Program-made: the position numbers and the translations under genes
Notes under the pieces: model-generated
The model's database searches: none
Seen by the model: the letters and a program-made list of their open reading frames with translations, nothing else
Told to the model about the DNA's origin: nothing
In this document: positions 8,661-18,015 of the stretch, one piece after another
How positions within the stretch are numbered: position 1 is the stretch's first letter
Layout of the letters: every line of letters begins with the position of its first letter
Assembly: GCF_000729995.1 (NCBI RefSeq)
Contig: NZ_JNFG01000031.1
Location: forward strand, 1-64,000
From: Caballeronia sordidicola
Lineage (GTDB): Bacteria > Pseudomonadota > Gammaproteobacteria > Burkholderiales > Burkholderiaceae
Length of the DNA: 64,000 nt
Direction of reading: 5' to 3'

Positions 8661-10100
8661 CTACTCGAACTTCGCCATCACATGGCGCGCGCAGGTGTAG
8701 TCCTCGAGCGCGTACATCGACATGTCCTTGCCATAACCTGAGCGCTTCATGCCGCCATGCGGCATTTCGCTCACGAGCATGAAATGAGTGTTGATCCAGG
8801 TGCAGCCGTAGTGCAGCTCGGCAGCTACCTTGAACGCGCGGCTTACGTCGCCCGTCCATACGGAACTCGCGAGCCCGAAGTCGGAGTCGTTGGCCCATGC
8901 AATAGCCTGGGCCGTATCGTCGAAGCGGGTGACGGACACCACCGGCCCGAACACCTCGCGCCGCACGATCTCGTCGGTCTGCAGCGCGCCCGCGATCACG
9001 GTCGGCTCGTAGAAAAATCCACGCGATGCGCCTGCCTTGCCGCCTGCGGTGACTTCAATATGACCTTGGCTCGCCGCCCGCTCCACGAAGCTCGCCACGC
9101 GGCTTCTCTGGCGCTCGGAGATCAGCGGCCCCATCTCCACGCCGTCCATATGCTGCTCACCTACGCGGATCGTGCTCACCGCGTTGGAGAGGTCGGCCAC
9201 CAGCTTCTCGTAGATCTTCGGGCCCGCATACACGCGGCACGCGGCCGTGCAGTCCTGTCCCGCGTTGTAGTAGCCGAACGTGCGCAGGCCTGCGACGACC
9301 TGCTCCAGATCGGCGTCGTCGAATACGATCACCGGCGCCTTGCCGCCCAGTTCCAGATGCGTGCGCTTGACCGTGCGCGACGCCGCTTCAAGAATCTTCT
9401 GCCCTGTCGATACATCGCCGGTAATTGAAATCATGCGCACGTCAGGCTGCGCGATCAGCGGTGCGCCGACCGTGTCGCCGCGCCCGGTCACGACGTTGAT
9501 CACCCCGGGCGGGAAGATCGCGGCCACGAGTTCAGCAAGCTTGAGTGTGGTGAGCGGCGTCTGTTCAGACGGCTTGAGGACAACCGTGTTACCCGCCGCC
9601 ACCGCCGGCGCGATCTTCCACGCGGCCATCATCAACGGATAGTTCCAGGGTGCGATCGATGCCACCACACCCAGCGGATCGCGCCGCACCATGCTCGTGT
9701 AGCCCGGCAAATATTCACCCGCAAGCTGTCCATGTTGCGTGCGGCAAGCACCCGCAAAAAAGCGGAACACGTCCGCCACCGCGGGGATCTCGTCGTTAAG
9801 CGCACCGAGATAAGGCTTGCCGCAATTGAGCGACTCGAGCCGCGCGAATTCGGTTGCCCGTGCCTCGATGGCATCGGCGAGTTTGAGCAGCAGGTTCGCG
9901 CGATCCTTCGGCACGGTCTTCGCCCACGCGGGAAACGCACGGCTCGCAGCGGCGACGGCCGCCTGAACCTGATCCAGCGATGCTTCGGCTATCCGCACGA
10001 TGATGTCGCCCGTCGCGGGGTTCAGGACGTCCTCCACATTCCCCGCGCCGGAGACGAATTCGCCGCCGATCAGAAGGCTGGTTTGCAGGGTCTGTTCCAT
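8661..10100 (-). CDS. patD: gamma-aminobutyraldehyde dehydrogenase
   Basis: A 479-residue NAD-dependent aldehyde dehydrogenase. It shows the Rossmann/cofactor region ([20 protein letters not shown]), Glu in LELGGKAP and the catalytic Cys in [27 protein letters not shown] and the C-terminal [24 protein letters not shown] are typical of PatD/YdcW, which oxidises 4-aminobutanal to GABA in putrescine breakdown. The permease gene follows in the same direction and a LysR gene lies just upstream. The ATG at 10100 has GAGAGAGAC before it. Betaine-aldehyde dehydrogenases are close relatives, so the substrate is likely but not certain. Confidence 0.85.
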   Translation of the reverse strand: MEQTLQTSLLIGGEFVSGAGNVEDVLNPATGDIIVRIAEASLDQVQAAVAAASRAFPAWAKTVPKDRANLLLKLADAIEARATEFARLESLNCGKPYLGALNDEIPAVADVFRFFAGACRTQHGQLAGEYLPGYTSMVRRDPLGVVASIAPWNYPLMMAAWKIAPAVAAGNTVVLKPSEQTPLTTLKLAELVAAIFPPGVINVVTGRGDTVGAPLIAQPDVRMISITGDVSTGQKILEAASRTVKRTHLELGGKAPVIVFDDADLEQVVAGLRTFGYYNAGQDCTAACRVYAGPKIYEKLVADLSNAVSTIRVGEQHMDGVEMGPLISERQRSRVASFVERAASQGHIEVTAGGKAGASRGFFYEPTVIAGALQTDEIVRREVFGPVVSVTRFDDTAQAIAWANDSDFGLASSVWTGDVSRAFKVAAELHYGCTWINTHFMLVSEMPHGGMKRSGYGKDMSMYALEDYTCARHVMAKFE

Positions 10101-10479
10101 ATGTCTGTCTCTCTCTTGTTGGAAGAAGAACGCCGCGCCTTCACTGCTGCGATGTTCAAGCGTGCTCTGCGGGAACTACGAGGCATTCACGGATTTTAGG
10201 GTTGCGTTTTATTTGGCCGCCAGCCTGCATCACAGATAGGAGCTATCGACGATTCCGAACGGGAGGCGTATTCACTCGGTTTTAAGGCGTACTGCTGCTG
10301 GAGCGGCTAAAGGGAAACAAGCAGGATGCAGCGGTCCTGGAGCCACTATTGCCATCGGTCACTACCGGCGAGCCGCGCCTAGGGGTCTATGGCGCCCAAA
10401 CGGACCGCGCAGAATCAGGCTCTCCGTATACCACTGAGGTCTCCACAAAACAGAACGCAGCCATCGTGATATCGGAAAT
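10101..10479. other. intergenic region, patD/LysR
   Basis: No convincing gene is seen in these 379 bases. The stretch next to 10101 must hold the promoter of the dehydrogenase/permease operon; no clear repeat was found. Confidence 0.5.
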
Positions 10480-11397
10480 TCAGATAGAAATTTTGGCATG
10501 CCCGCGCGTATGTTCACGCGCGACGACAAGAAAGTTCTGGGCTGTCTCCGACTGCGTGAGCCCGCGGCGCCATGCAATGCCAATATCGATCTTCGGCATT
10601 TCTTCCATGATGTTGCGCACCTCGAGCCGGTCACCATCGAGCGACCACGGGCGGTAAAGAACATCAGGGAGAATAGACAAACCCGCACCCGTGGCAACAA
10701 GACTGCGCACCGCCTCCACGGATGCCGTACGCATCACCACGTTCGGCTTGAACCCGGATGCACGCCAGTAAGTATTGGTGTTGTCCTCGAGCTCATCGAC
10801 CTTGAGCATGATCATCGCTTCGTCGGCAATTTCACGCAGGGAGATGCTGCCGAGCCCGCGCAATGCATGATTAGCCGGTAGCCATAAACGCCAGGCGGCC
10901 GTGATCAGCGACTCGGTTTCAATCGCCTGCGTGTTCTCTATGTTCGACACGATCAGCACGGCCACGTCGAGTTCACCATTGACCAGCAGATGTTCTATGT
11001 AGTCGCGCTGGTCCTCGATCACGTTGACCTCTACCTTCGGGAACACACGGCGAAAGTGATCGAGCAGGTACGGCAGGAAGTAGCCCGTCATCATGGTCGT
11101 GACGCCAATGTTCAACCGCCCGGTCATGGTGTCCGGTCGCGACGACATGGCCTGCTGCGCATTGCGCACCGCAGCGAGGATCTGATGCGCATGGCGCAGG
11201 AACTGGTGCCCCGCATGCGTGAGGACCATGCCGCGGGCGTGGCGCACGAAGAGCTGCGCGCCGACTTCAGTCTCGAGTCCCTTGATGGCGTCGGTGATGA
11301 CCGATTGCGAGATGTTGAGCGACTGGGTCGCGCCCGTCACCGATTCGGCTTCAGCGACAGCGATGAAATAGCGAACGCTTCTGAGTGACAGGCTCAT
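10480..11397 (-). CDS. LysR-family transcriptional regulator
   Basis: A 305-residue LysR regulator. The helix-turn-helix is in SVTGATQSLNISQSVITDAI (about residues 18-37), followed by LETEVGAQLFVRHARGMVLT; the effector-binding domain fills residues 90-300. The ATG at 11397 begins MSLSLRSVRYF, the normal family start; an upstream in-frame start would add only seven residues. It is codirectional with and upstream of the dehydrogenase/permease genes, which it may control. The C-terminal IAWRRGLTQSETAQNFL resembles regulators of aromatic or amine catabolism, but no effector can be named. Confidence 0.87.
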   Translation of the reverse strand: MSLSLRSVRYFIAVAEAESVTGATQSLNISQSVITDAIKGLETEVGAQLFVRHARGMVLTHAGHQFLRHAHQILAAVRNAQQAMSSRPDTMTGRLNIGVTTMMTGYFLPYLLDHFRRVFPKVEVNVIEDQRDYIEHLLVNGELDVAVLIVSNIENTQAIETESLITAAWRLWLPANHALRGLGSISLREIADEAMIMLKVDELEDNTNTYWRASGFKPNVVMRTASVEAVRSLVATGAGLSILPDVLYRPWSLDGDRLEVRNIMEEMPKIDIGIAWRRGLTQSETAQNFLVVAREHTRGHAKISI

Positions 11398-11719
11398 GGA
11401 ACTCCGGCGTCGGATCAATAGGTTGACGGGTGGTCAAGCCGCGACTATAGCTGAGCCGATAAAACCACGGTCTTTCGATACTTATCTCTGCGTGCTGCAA
11501 GTTCAGGAACGAGAGAGACGTCTGGTTCCACAGCTTAAAGCGAAGTCAAACGGTCGCCGCGACCATTCGGGGAAGGCTTATTCCGCGGACTGTCGCTAAA
11601 GTCTCGCGCCCAGGTGCCGATAGCATTAGAGAGCGGTTCAGGAGGGTGAATTCGGGCACCTTCCGGCATGCCGCAACCAGGACATTTACGCACCAACGAC
11701 ATCATCACTCCACTTCCCT
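11398..11719. other. intergenic region before the mini-SCPU gene
   Basis: These 322 bases separate the divergent LysR gene from the small secreted-protein gene. No coding sequence or clear repeat was seen. Confidence 0.45.
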
Positions 11720-12013
11720 ATGTGGCAAAAAAATAAAATATTCGCGCTCACCGCCATCATGCTGGGCGTGTTTGCATCGGATGTCTCGCCCACGGAACTG
11801 ACTACGCTATCGGTCAGCCTGCTGGTGCAGGAAAGCTGTGTGATCCAGTCGGGCACCGAGGCCGCGGTCGTCGCAAAGCCCAGCGTATCGTGCCTGCATG
11901 GCCAGCCTTATGACATCACGTTCGTCACTCTCGATCCCGTCCAACCCGCATCTACGGAACAGTCCGCCACTCGCGTCAGCAAGCAATCCAAAGTGTGGAT
12001 GGTGGACTTCTAG
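11720..12013 (+). CDS. small secreted SCPU-like protein
   Basis: A 97-residue protein with a likely signal peptide (KNKIFALTAIMLGVFASDVSP). The mature part keeps the start of a spore-coat-U domain: a strand then Cys (SVSLLVQESCVIQSG), then VSCLHGQPYDITF, which parallels TCTNTTPYNV in the major pilin of the adjacent operon. The rest of the domain is missing. It is tail-to-tail with the pilus operon, 40 bases from the tip-protein stop. It may be a pilus accessory subunit, a plug, or a relic. The ribosome site is weak (ACTTCCCT before the ATG). Confidence 0.55.
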   Translation: MWQKNKIFALTAIMLGVFASDVSPTELTTLSVSLLVQESCVIQSGTEAAVVAKPSVSCLHGQPYDITFVTLDPVQPASTEQSATRVSKQSKVWMVDF

Positions 12014-12052
12014 GTATCCGTTCGAGCAAGCCTTGGCTACCGCCATGCGGTT

Positions 12053-13015
12053 TCAAAAGCTGATCGTGGCGGTAATCGTGTCCGTATAAATGCCCGGCGC
12101 GGGCGTGGTTTGCGCGGGCACCTCGCCATACACTGTCAGCACTTGCGAATTACCGGTGCCCGTGCCGGTCGCCTGAGTAGTGCCGCCGGTTCCGTCGCCC
12201 CAAGTCGTGGTCAACCCTGAATCGACATAGAGTTGGTAGTTGACCGCACCGCCTCCCCCCGAGCGCGTCATTTGCCGCGCCGCCACATTGGCGGTCGTGC
12301 CGCCGTTCAGCGCAATCTGATACGCGTCGCCATTGGTACATTGCGCGGTGATCGAAGCGGTCGCCTTCAGCGCGCTGCTCAGCAAGCCGGTGGCCCCGAA
12401 ATTGAGGTTCGTCGCGCTGATGTTGCAGTTGTTCACCACCGTGGCGGTTGCACTGAATGGAAAGGTGCCTTCTGAAGCGGTCAGCGACGCGCAGGTCGGT
12501 GCTCCCAGCAGATAAAACCCTGCATTGATCGACGTCTGGCTGCCGCCAAAAGTCTGGTTGTACAGCGTGCTGGCGTTGCCAATAGTCGGCACCGTCGGCT
12601 GGTTCGCAGTGATCTGTCCGTAGATCGGCACGGCCTGGGTCACGCTCGTGCCAAGTGCAGGCTTGACCAGCGTGAGCGATATCGGCGTGGTGCCGGAGTA
12701 GATCGACCCCCATGCCAGCGAGTGCCCGGCGTCCTGATACAAGTCGTACTGCAACAGGTTGGTACCGTTCGTCAGCGAGCGCGGACTGGTGCCGCCCAGG
12801 TTCAGGCACACCTGAGCGTTCGGTACCAGCGTGATAGCGGGCCACGTGCACGTCACACTAACGCTGCCGGTCGTAGCGACAGCAGCGCCGCTGATCGGAC
12901 TTACCGAACCGAAACTGATCGCCGATGCAACCGCCGTGCAACTCTGCGCGCTCGCACGCTCCGGCACACCCAGCGCCAAAGCCACGACTAACATCAGAAA
13001 GACGATCCGTCTCAT
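12053..13015 (-). CDS. two-domain SCPU (spore coat U) pilus tip subunit
   Basis: A 320-residue secreted protein with signal peptide MRRIVFLMLVVALALGVPERASA. Two spore-coat-U domains follow: residues of about 25-170 and 185-320, the second ending in IYTDTITATISF. This two-domain form is that of the CsuE tip adhesin of archaic chaperone-usher pili, where hydrophobic loops at the tip attach to surfaces. Cysteines lie at the start of each domain (QSCTAVAS, VNNCNISAT). Its start overlaps the usher stop by four bases, making it the last gene of the pilus operon. Symbol is left blank because orthology to csuE is by domain layout only. Confidence 0.87.
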   Translation of the reverse strand: MRRIVFLMLVVALALGVPERASAQSCTAVASAISFGSVSPISGAAVATTGSVSVTCTWPAITLVPNAQVCLNLGGTSPRSLTNGTNLLQYDLYQDAGHSLAWGSIYSGTTPISLTLVKPALGTSVTQAVPIYGQITANQPTVPTIGNASTLYNQTFGGSQTSINAGFYLLGAPTCASLTASEGTFPFSATATVVNNCNISATNLNFGATGLLSSALKATASITAQCTNGDAYQIALNGGTTANVAARQMTRSGGGGAVNYQLYVDSGLTTTWGDGTGGTTQATGTGTGNSQVLTVYGEVPAQTTPAPGIYTDTITATISF

Positions 13016-15390
13016 CGCACTTTCACGGCAGTTGGACGACAGGTCAACGGGCCGATTGTCGGCAGCGAGCCATCGCCCGGCCGCTCGAAGGCGAACTCCA
13101 CTTTGCAGTACAGCGAACCACTTTCGATAACTAAATGATTGTCGGGCTGCAGACCCTCGACGAAGGTGAGCCCGTCGTAGCCGACGATCGTATCCTTGCC
13201 GCTTTCCTCGTGATGAACCGCCGCCCCCGCTGGCAACAACTTGCCGTCGGGTCCCTGCAGGATCACCGAAGCAGCGCTATAACGCGTGACCCCGAAACGC
13301 GCCAGCACGCCCGACTGCGCCTGCGGCACGAGCTGCAGCGAGGTCGTGTCAATGCGCGCATCGGCGGGCAACTTCATGCCGTCGATACCCACCTGGTTGT
13401 CCTGATACGCGTTGAGGTCGGGCACGAGAAAATGGCCGCCGCGATCGGTCACGCCGATCACGCGGTTTTCATGCAGCACGGGAATCCCGGCCACGCCATC
13501 GGTCGACACCAGCGCGAAGCCGTCGTAGATGCGCCGCGACGGCTGCACGCTGCCGTCCATGAGCACCACGGTGCCGGTGACATCGAGCGACGCGGTGCCC
13601 TGCCCGTTGATATCCTGCCCGACGACCGTGACCTCGCCGCCCTTGCCGAGATACTGCACCTGGGCCTGACGATACGGCGCGGAGCCCGCGTCGCCGGCCT
13701 GCACGCCCCAACCCCAGCCGCCGTCGTAATCGGGCGGACGGGTGGCGTTGACGTTGTAGTTCGACTGCCCGTTCTGCCTGCCAACGTTTGCGTTGACGGA
13801 CGTGTTGTTGCCGAGGCCGAAGCTCACGCTCAGGAACACACCGCGCGAATCGTGCTGCTTGAAGTCCTTGTAGGCGCTGAAATTCAGCGACGCCAGGTTG
13901 CCGAAGTTCACCGTGTACGACGCCGAGCCGATCTGCGACGGTTGCGCCTGTGGAAACTTGAAGCCGATATAGCTCACCGAGAAGGTCTGACTGGCAAAGA
14001 GCGGCAGCGCCAGCGTCACGCGATCGGTCGCGCTCGGGACGGGCGTACCGTCGCGGGCGGCGAGGTCTCCATAGTTGCCGAACGCGCGAATGGTCTGGGC
14101 ATCGATGGAAAAATGCGGTTCGACCAGTTCATAACCCAGGCTTGCCTGCGTGCCGGCCAGACGCCCCGCGCTGGCCGACAGCGAGCCATTGACCACACCC
14201 GCCATGCCAAGCCGCACCAGCGCCCCGCCACCGGCGTTGTAGACCCCGCTGGTGGCCTCCGTGTGTGCCTCGACCGTCAGCAGGTCATTGACGCCGTATC
14301 GAGCCGATCCGCTGAGCGCCGGGCGCGGATCGTAGTCGAACGAATCCAGTCCGTATGAACGGCGCAGGAAACCCGCCTCGAACGAATAGCTGGATAGTCC
14401 GGGGGCAAGCAGGCGCGTATCCACATACAGCGGCAGCGACGTTGCGACCGAGCGGCCCAGCGCGTCGCGCGTAATGACGGTGGCCTGGCCGCCCCCGGTA
14501 ATGCCCGGCACATTGTTGACGATGAACGGCCCGCTCGGCACGTTGCCGCTGTACTGCCGGACACTGTTGATATAAAGGTCCACCGACGAAGGCACCACCG
14601 CCGACCCCGCGAACGCGGGCACGGGGAACGTCACCAGGTCCGGGCGCAACGCGAAATTGCTGCGCCACTGGAAGCCGCCGATTCGCACCGAGCGCGACCA
14701 CGCGAGCGACGAAGAAATGGTGTCGCCGAACTGCGTGGTATTCAATGCAACGGGGTCGGACATGCTCCACGATGTGTCGTAACGCGTATAACGGCGATCG
14801 TTACGATACAAGTACATGATGCCGGTATTGCTGAATACACCGGTGGGATCGAAGTAGCGCTCCTCGCTCCAGATCGCGAGCTGCGAGTCCGTGTTGCTTT
14901 GCGCGTACGCGTCGTAGTTGATCAGCAACCCGCGCGACGAAGTCGCCGGAGGCGTCTTGACCTGTGCTCGGGTATCGAAGGTATAGGGCTTGCGGATGGT
15001 GTCCGGAACCTGCAAGGACACCGTCTGGCGCGCAGCGTCGTAGGTGTAGTGAAGTCCGGGAATGGAGTCCAGTTGCACGTCGGCCGCGTCCGCAATGCCG
15101 AGCCGGTCCACGGCAAGCCCGAGGTTGCCCAGGTCTTTGCCGGTCGCGGCAAGGCGCCCGTTCAGCTCACGAAACTGTGCGATCACCGAGGTACGCTGGC
15201 CGTTGAGTTCCACTTCGAGGTACACATCATGTGGCAGGTTTGCGCTCGCGGGCGGAGGAAGCGGCGGCGCTTGTGCGTACACCGCTGGTGCGTACACCTG
15301 CATGCAGGCAAGGACGGCGATTATCCCCGTGGCGGCTAGCGCGATGCGGAGGCCGTACAGATGACGTGTTGACCGTCGTCGGATTCTCAT
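13012..15390 (-). CDS. outer-membrane fimbrial usher (archaic CU type)
   Basis: A 792-residue usher. After the signal region (residues 1-40, ending YAQA) comes the N-terminal chaperone-binding domain (VYLEVELNGQRTSVIAQF), the long beta-barrel/plug region (SSVDLYINSVRQYSGNVPSGPF is in the plug-flanking part) and the C-terminal domains (FAFERPGDGSLPTIGPLTC). It exports and assembles subunits across the outer membrane. Its stop overlaps the tip-subunit start, and the chaperone gene ends 89 bases upstream. The ATG at 15390 has no strong ribosome site, so the true start may differ slightly. Confidence 0.9.
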   Translation of the reverse strand: MRIRRRSTRHLYGLRIALAATGIIAVLACMQVYAPAVYAQAPPLPPPASANLPHDVYLEVELNGQRTSVIAQFRELNGRLAATGKDLGNLGLAVDRLGIADAADVQLDSIPGLHYTYDAARQTVSLQVPDTIRKPYTFDTRAQVKTPPATSSRGLLINYDAYAQSNTDSQLAIWSEERYFDPTGVFSNTGIMYLYRNDRRYTRYDTSWSMSDPVALNTTQFGDTISSSLAWSRSVRIGGFQWRSNFALRPDLVTFPVPAFAGSAVVPSSVDLYINSVRQYSGNVPSGPFIVNNVPGITGGGQATVITRDALGRSVATSLPLYVDTRLLAPGLSSYSFEAGFLRRSYGLDSFDYDPRPALSGSARYGVNDLLTVEAHTEATSGVYNAGGGALVRLGMAGVVNGSLSASAGRLAGTQASLGYELVEPHFSIDAQTIRAFGNYGDLAARDGTPVPSATDRVTLALPLFASQTFSVSYIGFKFPQAQPSQIGSASYTVNFGNLASLNFSAYKDFKQHDSRGVFLSVSFGLGNNTSVNANVGRQNGQSNYNVNATRPPDYDGGWGWGVQAGDAGSAPYRQAQVQYLGKGGEVTVVGQDINGQGTASLDVTGTVVLMDGSVQPSRRIYDGFALVSTDGVAGIPVLHENRVIGVTDRGGHFLVPDLNAYQDNQVGIDGMKLPADARIDTTSLQLVPQAQSGVLARFGVTRYSAASVILQGPDGKLLPAGAAVHHEESGKDTIVGYDGLTFVEGLQPDNHLVIESGSLYCKVEFAFERPGDGSLPTIGPLTCRPTAVKVR

Positions 15391-15479
15391 CGATTGAATT
15401 GGGACGCATCATGTCAACGTCCGGCACCGCGCAGGCAGGCAGCGACGTACGTAGTCACGAAGCGATGAAATCATGCCGC

Positions 15480-16205
15480 CTAGCCCGGCTGCCCAACCGT
15501 GACGACAGCTTCGGCCGGCAGCGAGTTGACCGCGGCCCGCACCTTCACGGAGCCGCTCATGTCGGCGTCGGCCGGCAACGGCACGGTCCACAGGCGCGTA
15601 CGCCCGGCCAGCGCATAGCCGAGCAATCCCTTGTTGATCTCATAGACCTTGCCCGCGCTGTCCACCAGTTGAACGGCGGCGATCTGCGCACGCCTCCGGC
15701 CAGCGTTGTCGACACGCAGGACCCAGCCCTGGCCGTCACGATCGAGGTGCCAGGAAAGCACCGGTTGCGCCGCCTTGCCGGCCGGTTCCACGAACACCGG
15801 CACGGAATAACGCAGGCGGATCATCACGCCGCTGGTAGGCGCGGTATTCGGCGCAGGCAGTTCGTCGATAAGGATCCGGTAGCTCTGCTCGGCCGCGACC
15901 GGAGCCGGCGTCGTGCGCACCAGCCGGACGAGTTGATCGGCCTGTGCGGCGATCTGGATCAACGGCGGGCTCGCGACCAGCTCCTGCGTTGGCGTCAGCG
16001 TTTCATCGCGGTTCGACTGGTCCCAGCGATACACCCTCACCTGACCATAGAGCGGTCGGTCGCCCGGGTTCCGGAGCGTGATACCGGTCGCGCTTTCGCT
16101 CGACTGGAGATCTACCATCACGGGAGAGATTTGCAGCGTCGCCGCCTGTGCGCTCAGCGTTACCACGCACAGCAGAAACGCAAGCAGCTTCGAGCGCCTG
16201 ACCAT
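15480..16205 (-). CDS. periplasmic pilus chaperone
   Basis: A 241-residue PapD-like chaperone with signal peptide MVRRSKLLAFLLCVVTLSAQA. The first immunoglobulin-like domain contains LQISPVMVDLQSSESATGITLRN and the subunit-binding strand region RYRILIDELP-like (SYRILIDELPAP); the second domain follows from about residue 140. It folds SCPU subunits by donor-strand complementation before delivery to the usher. The start ATG at 16205 lies 17 bases after the pilin stop; the reading frame is open further upstream across the pilin gene, but only this Met is followed by a signal peptide. Confidence 0.88.
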   Translation of the reverse strand: MVRRSKLLAFLLCVVTLSAQAATLQISPVMVDLQSSESATGITLRNPGDRPLYGQVRVYRWDQSNRDETLTPTQELVASPPLIQIAAQADQLVRLVRTTPAPVAAEQSYRILIDELPAPNTAPTSGVMIRLRYSVPVFVEPAGKAAQPVLSWHLDRDGQGWVLRVDNAGRRRAQIAAVQLVDSAGKVYEINKGLLGYALAGRTRLWTVPLPADADMSGSVKVRAAVNSLPAEAVVTVGQPG

Positions 16206-16222
16206 GAGACTGCCGGTGGCGA

Positions 16223-16747
16223 TCAAAAATAAACCGTTGCAGTGACGGTGGTTTGGTAGAGATCCGGTTTCGGCGTGGCCTGCGCGGGCACCTGGCCATA
16301 AACCGTGAGCGACTGCGAGGACCCGGTGCCCGTTCCAGCCACGGTATTCGTGCCTTGGGTGGTGCCCCATACCGTGGTGTGCCCGGCGTCCTGATACAAC
16401 TGGAAGCCTACGGTGGTGCCGGTGTTTCCCGTGGCCGTACCGGCCAGCAACCGGGCGGTAACGCTCGAACTCGCCACATTGCCGCCGTCGAGTCCGACGT
16501 TGTACGGCGTAGTGTTCGTGCAGGTGACCGCGAGCGTAGTTTGCTGGTTGATCGCGGTGGCCAGCACGCCATTCGTTCCGAAGCTCAGCGGTGTGGCCGA
16601 GATCGTGCAATTCGCCTGCAATGTGAGCGTGACGTTAAACGTGGTGGTGTTGGTGCCGTTTGAATAAACAGCGGCGTTTGCGACAGGCATGACCTGCGCA
16701 GAAAGCAGGACGCCGGTGAGCGCGGACAAAATAAGTCTTGGCTTCAT
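16223..16747 (-). CDS. SCPU-domain major pilin
   Basis: A 174-residue secreted protein with signal peptide ending PVANA. One spore-coat-U domain is present: FNVTLTLQANCTISATPLSFG, then VTCTNTTPYNVGLDGG, and the C-terminal strand YQTTVTATVYF. This matches CsuA/B-type major subunits. It is the first gene of the operon pilin-chaperone-usher-tip; the ATG at 16747 is preceded by GAGAGGG. Csu systems of Acinetobacter have extra minor subunits (CsuA, CsuB), absent here, so this is a minimal set. Confidence 0.88.
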   Translation of the reverse strand: MKPRLILSALTGVLLSAQVMPVANAAVYSNGTNTTTFNVTLTLQANCTISATPLSFGTNGVLATAINQQTTLAVTCTNTTPYNVGLDGGNVASSSVTARLLAGTATGNTGTTVGFQLYQDAGHTTVWGTTQGTNTVAGTGTGSSQSLTVYGQVPAQATPKPDLYQTTVTATVYF

Positions 16748-17411
16748 CGTGTGAACCCTCTCTTTATATAACGGGTCTGAATAACGTGCAGCGCGGTTCT
16801 CTCGGTTCGAAACATACTACCTTTGGAATTCCGGATTATCAAATAAAATAATACGAAAGGGTGTTTCACCTTATAGCGATCTGCCGGGGGACGGTGTAAA
16901 TGCCGAACGGTGGATTGGTTGCATCAGCATGTTTTAACGCTTCTTAACAAATTCAAATGCGGCGGCCGGATTTCGGATGGGATGCGATATATCACATGCC
17001 AATCGGTCGATATGACGGGAAGCGGCTTGAAACACGGGCTTTTGCAGGCGTTACATTCACCCGGTCATAACGCGAAAAATCAAGTTGTTGCAGGCCAGCA
17101 TATTTCTGGAAAATGTCCACGCCGGCATTAAACGCTTAACCAGGTTACAAAAAAATGCACATTTTCAATTTAAAGTGATTTAGACCCTCTCTCCGTTGCC
17201 TGGAAACCCGCGATATTGCACCTCGCCGGGAAGGTTGCGGAAGATCGAATTGTTCGGTAATAGCATGTACCTCGCCATTGTCCGCTCGATTTAGTGCCGG
17301 GCCGCTCAAAAAAGGGCGCGATTAAATGACAAGCGCGCTGAAAGCTTTCAAACGACAGGCGCAATGCGGGAATCAACAAATCCCGGCATGCAAACTCGCT
17401 GGTTATACGGG
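16748..17411. other. AT-rich promoter region of the pilus operon
   Basis: This 664-base gap is visibly richer in A/T than its neighbours, especially 16800-17180. It must hold the pilus operon promoter near 16760-16900. Short reading frames inside it have no family features. Lower GC at a silenced adhesin promoter is compatible with H-NS-type control, which is inference. Confidence 0.5.
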
Positions 17412-17852
17412 TTATTCAAGACCCGCCAGCAAATCGTCAATCGCGCTGTACACGCGCGCGACCACTTCCGGCCCTACCGTGCGCTCCAGCTCCCGATATC
17501 GCGCCTCGAGATCCTTCGAGATCACGCGGACAAGACAAACGCTTTTCTTCGTCAATGACACCAGAATCCTGCGCTGGTCATCGGCGAAACGCTCCTTCGT
17601 AATGAGCTCCAGGGCCTCCATTCGCGCCAGCACGCCCGCCATGCTCGGGCTGGAGATGGTGCAGATGTCGGAGATCTGCCGTGGCTCCATTGGGCCGTTT
17701 TCAGTAAGCGCGCGAATCACGCGCCATTGTTGTTCAGTCAGCCCGTTCGCCGTGAGCAGCGGCCGGAACCGTTCCATCATCTTTTCTCGTGCGCGCAGCA
17801 ACAGCATCGGCAGGTTTCGATGAAGCTTTCGGGTAGTGGCTTTTGCGGACAT
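17412..17852 (-). CDS. hpaR: MarR-family regulator, HpaR-like
   Basis: A 146-residue MarR regulator: dimerisation helices at both ends and the winged helix in GLTEQQWRVIRALTENGPMEPRQISD..SSPSMAGVLARMEALELI..DDQRRILVSLTKK. NLPMLLLRAREKMMERFRP followed by LTEQQWRVIR is the pattern of HpaR, repressor of homoprotocatechuate degradation. It is divergent from hpaG1, 163 bases away, with a candidate operator in between. HpaR normally responds to 3- and 4-hydroxyphenylacetate or homoprotocatechuate; that ligand is assumed here from the family. Confidence 0.83.
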   Translation of the reverse strand: MSAKATTRKLHRNLPMLLLRAREKMMERFRPLLTANGLTEQQWRVIRALTENGPMEPRQISDICTISSPSMAGVLARMEALELITKERFADDQRRILVSLTKKSVCLVRVISKDLEARYRELERTVGPEVVARVYSAIDDLLAGLE

Positions 17853-17880
17853 GGCGACGGATAAAAGTACGAGCGGCCGG

Positions 17881-17931
17881 GCTAGGGAAGCACCCAGGAA
17901 GCACCTAGGAAACGCCTAGGGAAAACCCAGG
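17881..17931. repeat. five CCYAGG-like hexamers at 11-base phase
   Basis: GCTAGG (17881), CCCAGG (17893), CCTAGG (17904), CCTAGG (17915) and CCCAGG (17926) are spaced 12, 11, 11 and 11 bases apart, each followed by G/A-rich filler. They lie between hpaR and the hpaG1 promoter. One-turn phasing puts all copies on the same face of the helix, as expected for cooperative protein binding or bending. Confidence 0.6.
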
Positions 17932-17947
17932 AACACACGGGAATTTA

Positions 17948-17991
17948 TTGACCCCCAATCATATCAAGCAGCACAATACTCACATGTTAGT
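17948..17991 (+). promoter_or_regulatory. hpaG1 promoter with overlapping MarR-type palindrome
   Basis: A -35-like TTGACC at 17948-17953 and a -10-like CACAAT at 17972-17977 are 18 bases apart. Immediately after the -10 is the imperfect palindrome ACTCACATGTTAGT (17978-17991), on the expected start site of transcription. A repressor such as HpaR bound there would block the promoter. The hpaG1 start follows at 18016. Confidence 0.55.
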
Positions 17992-18015
17992 GTTTTATCC
18001 GAGAGAACAGGGACT

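Noticed and set aside
16910-17131. Short + strand frame in the AT-rich pilus promoter region
   Set aside because: No ribosome site or conserved pattern; composition unlike neighbouring genes.
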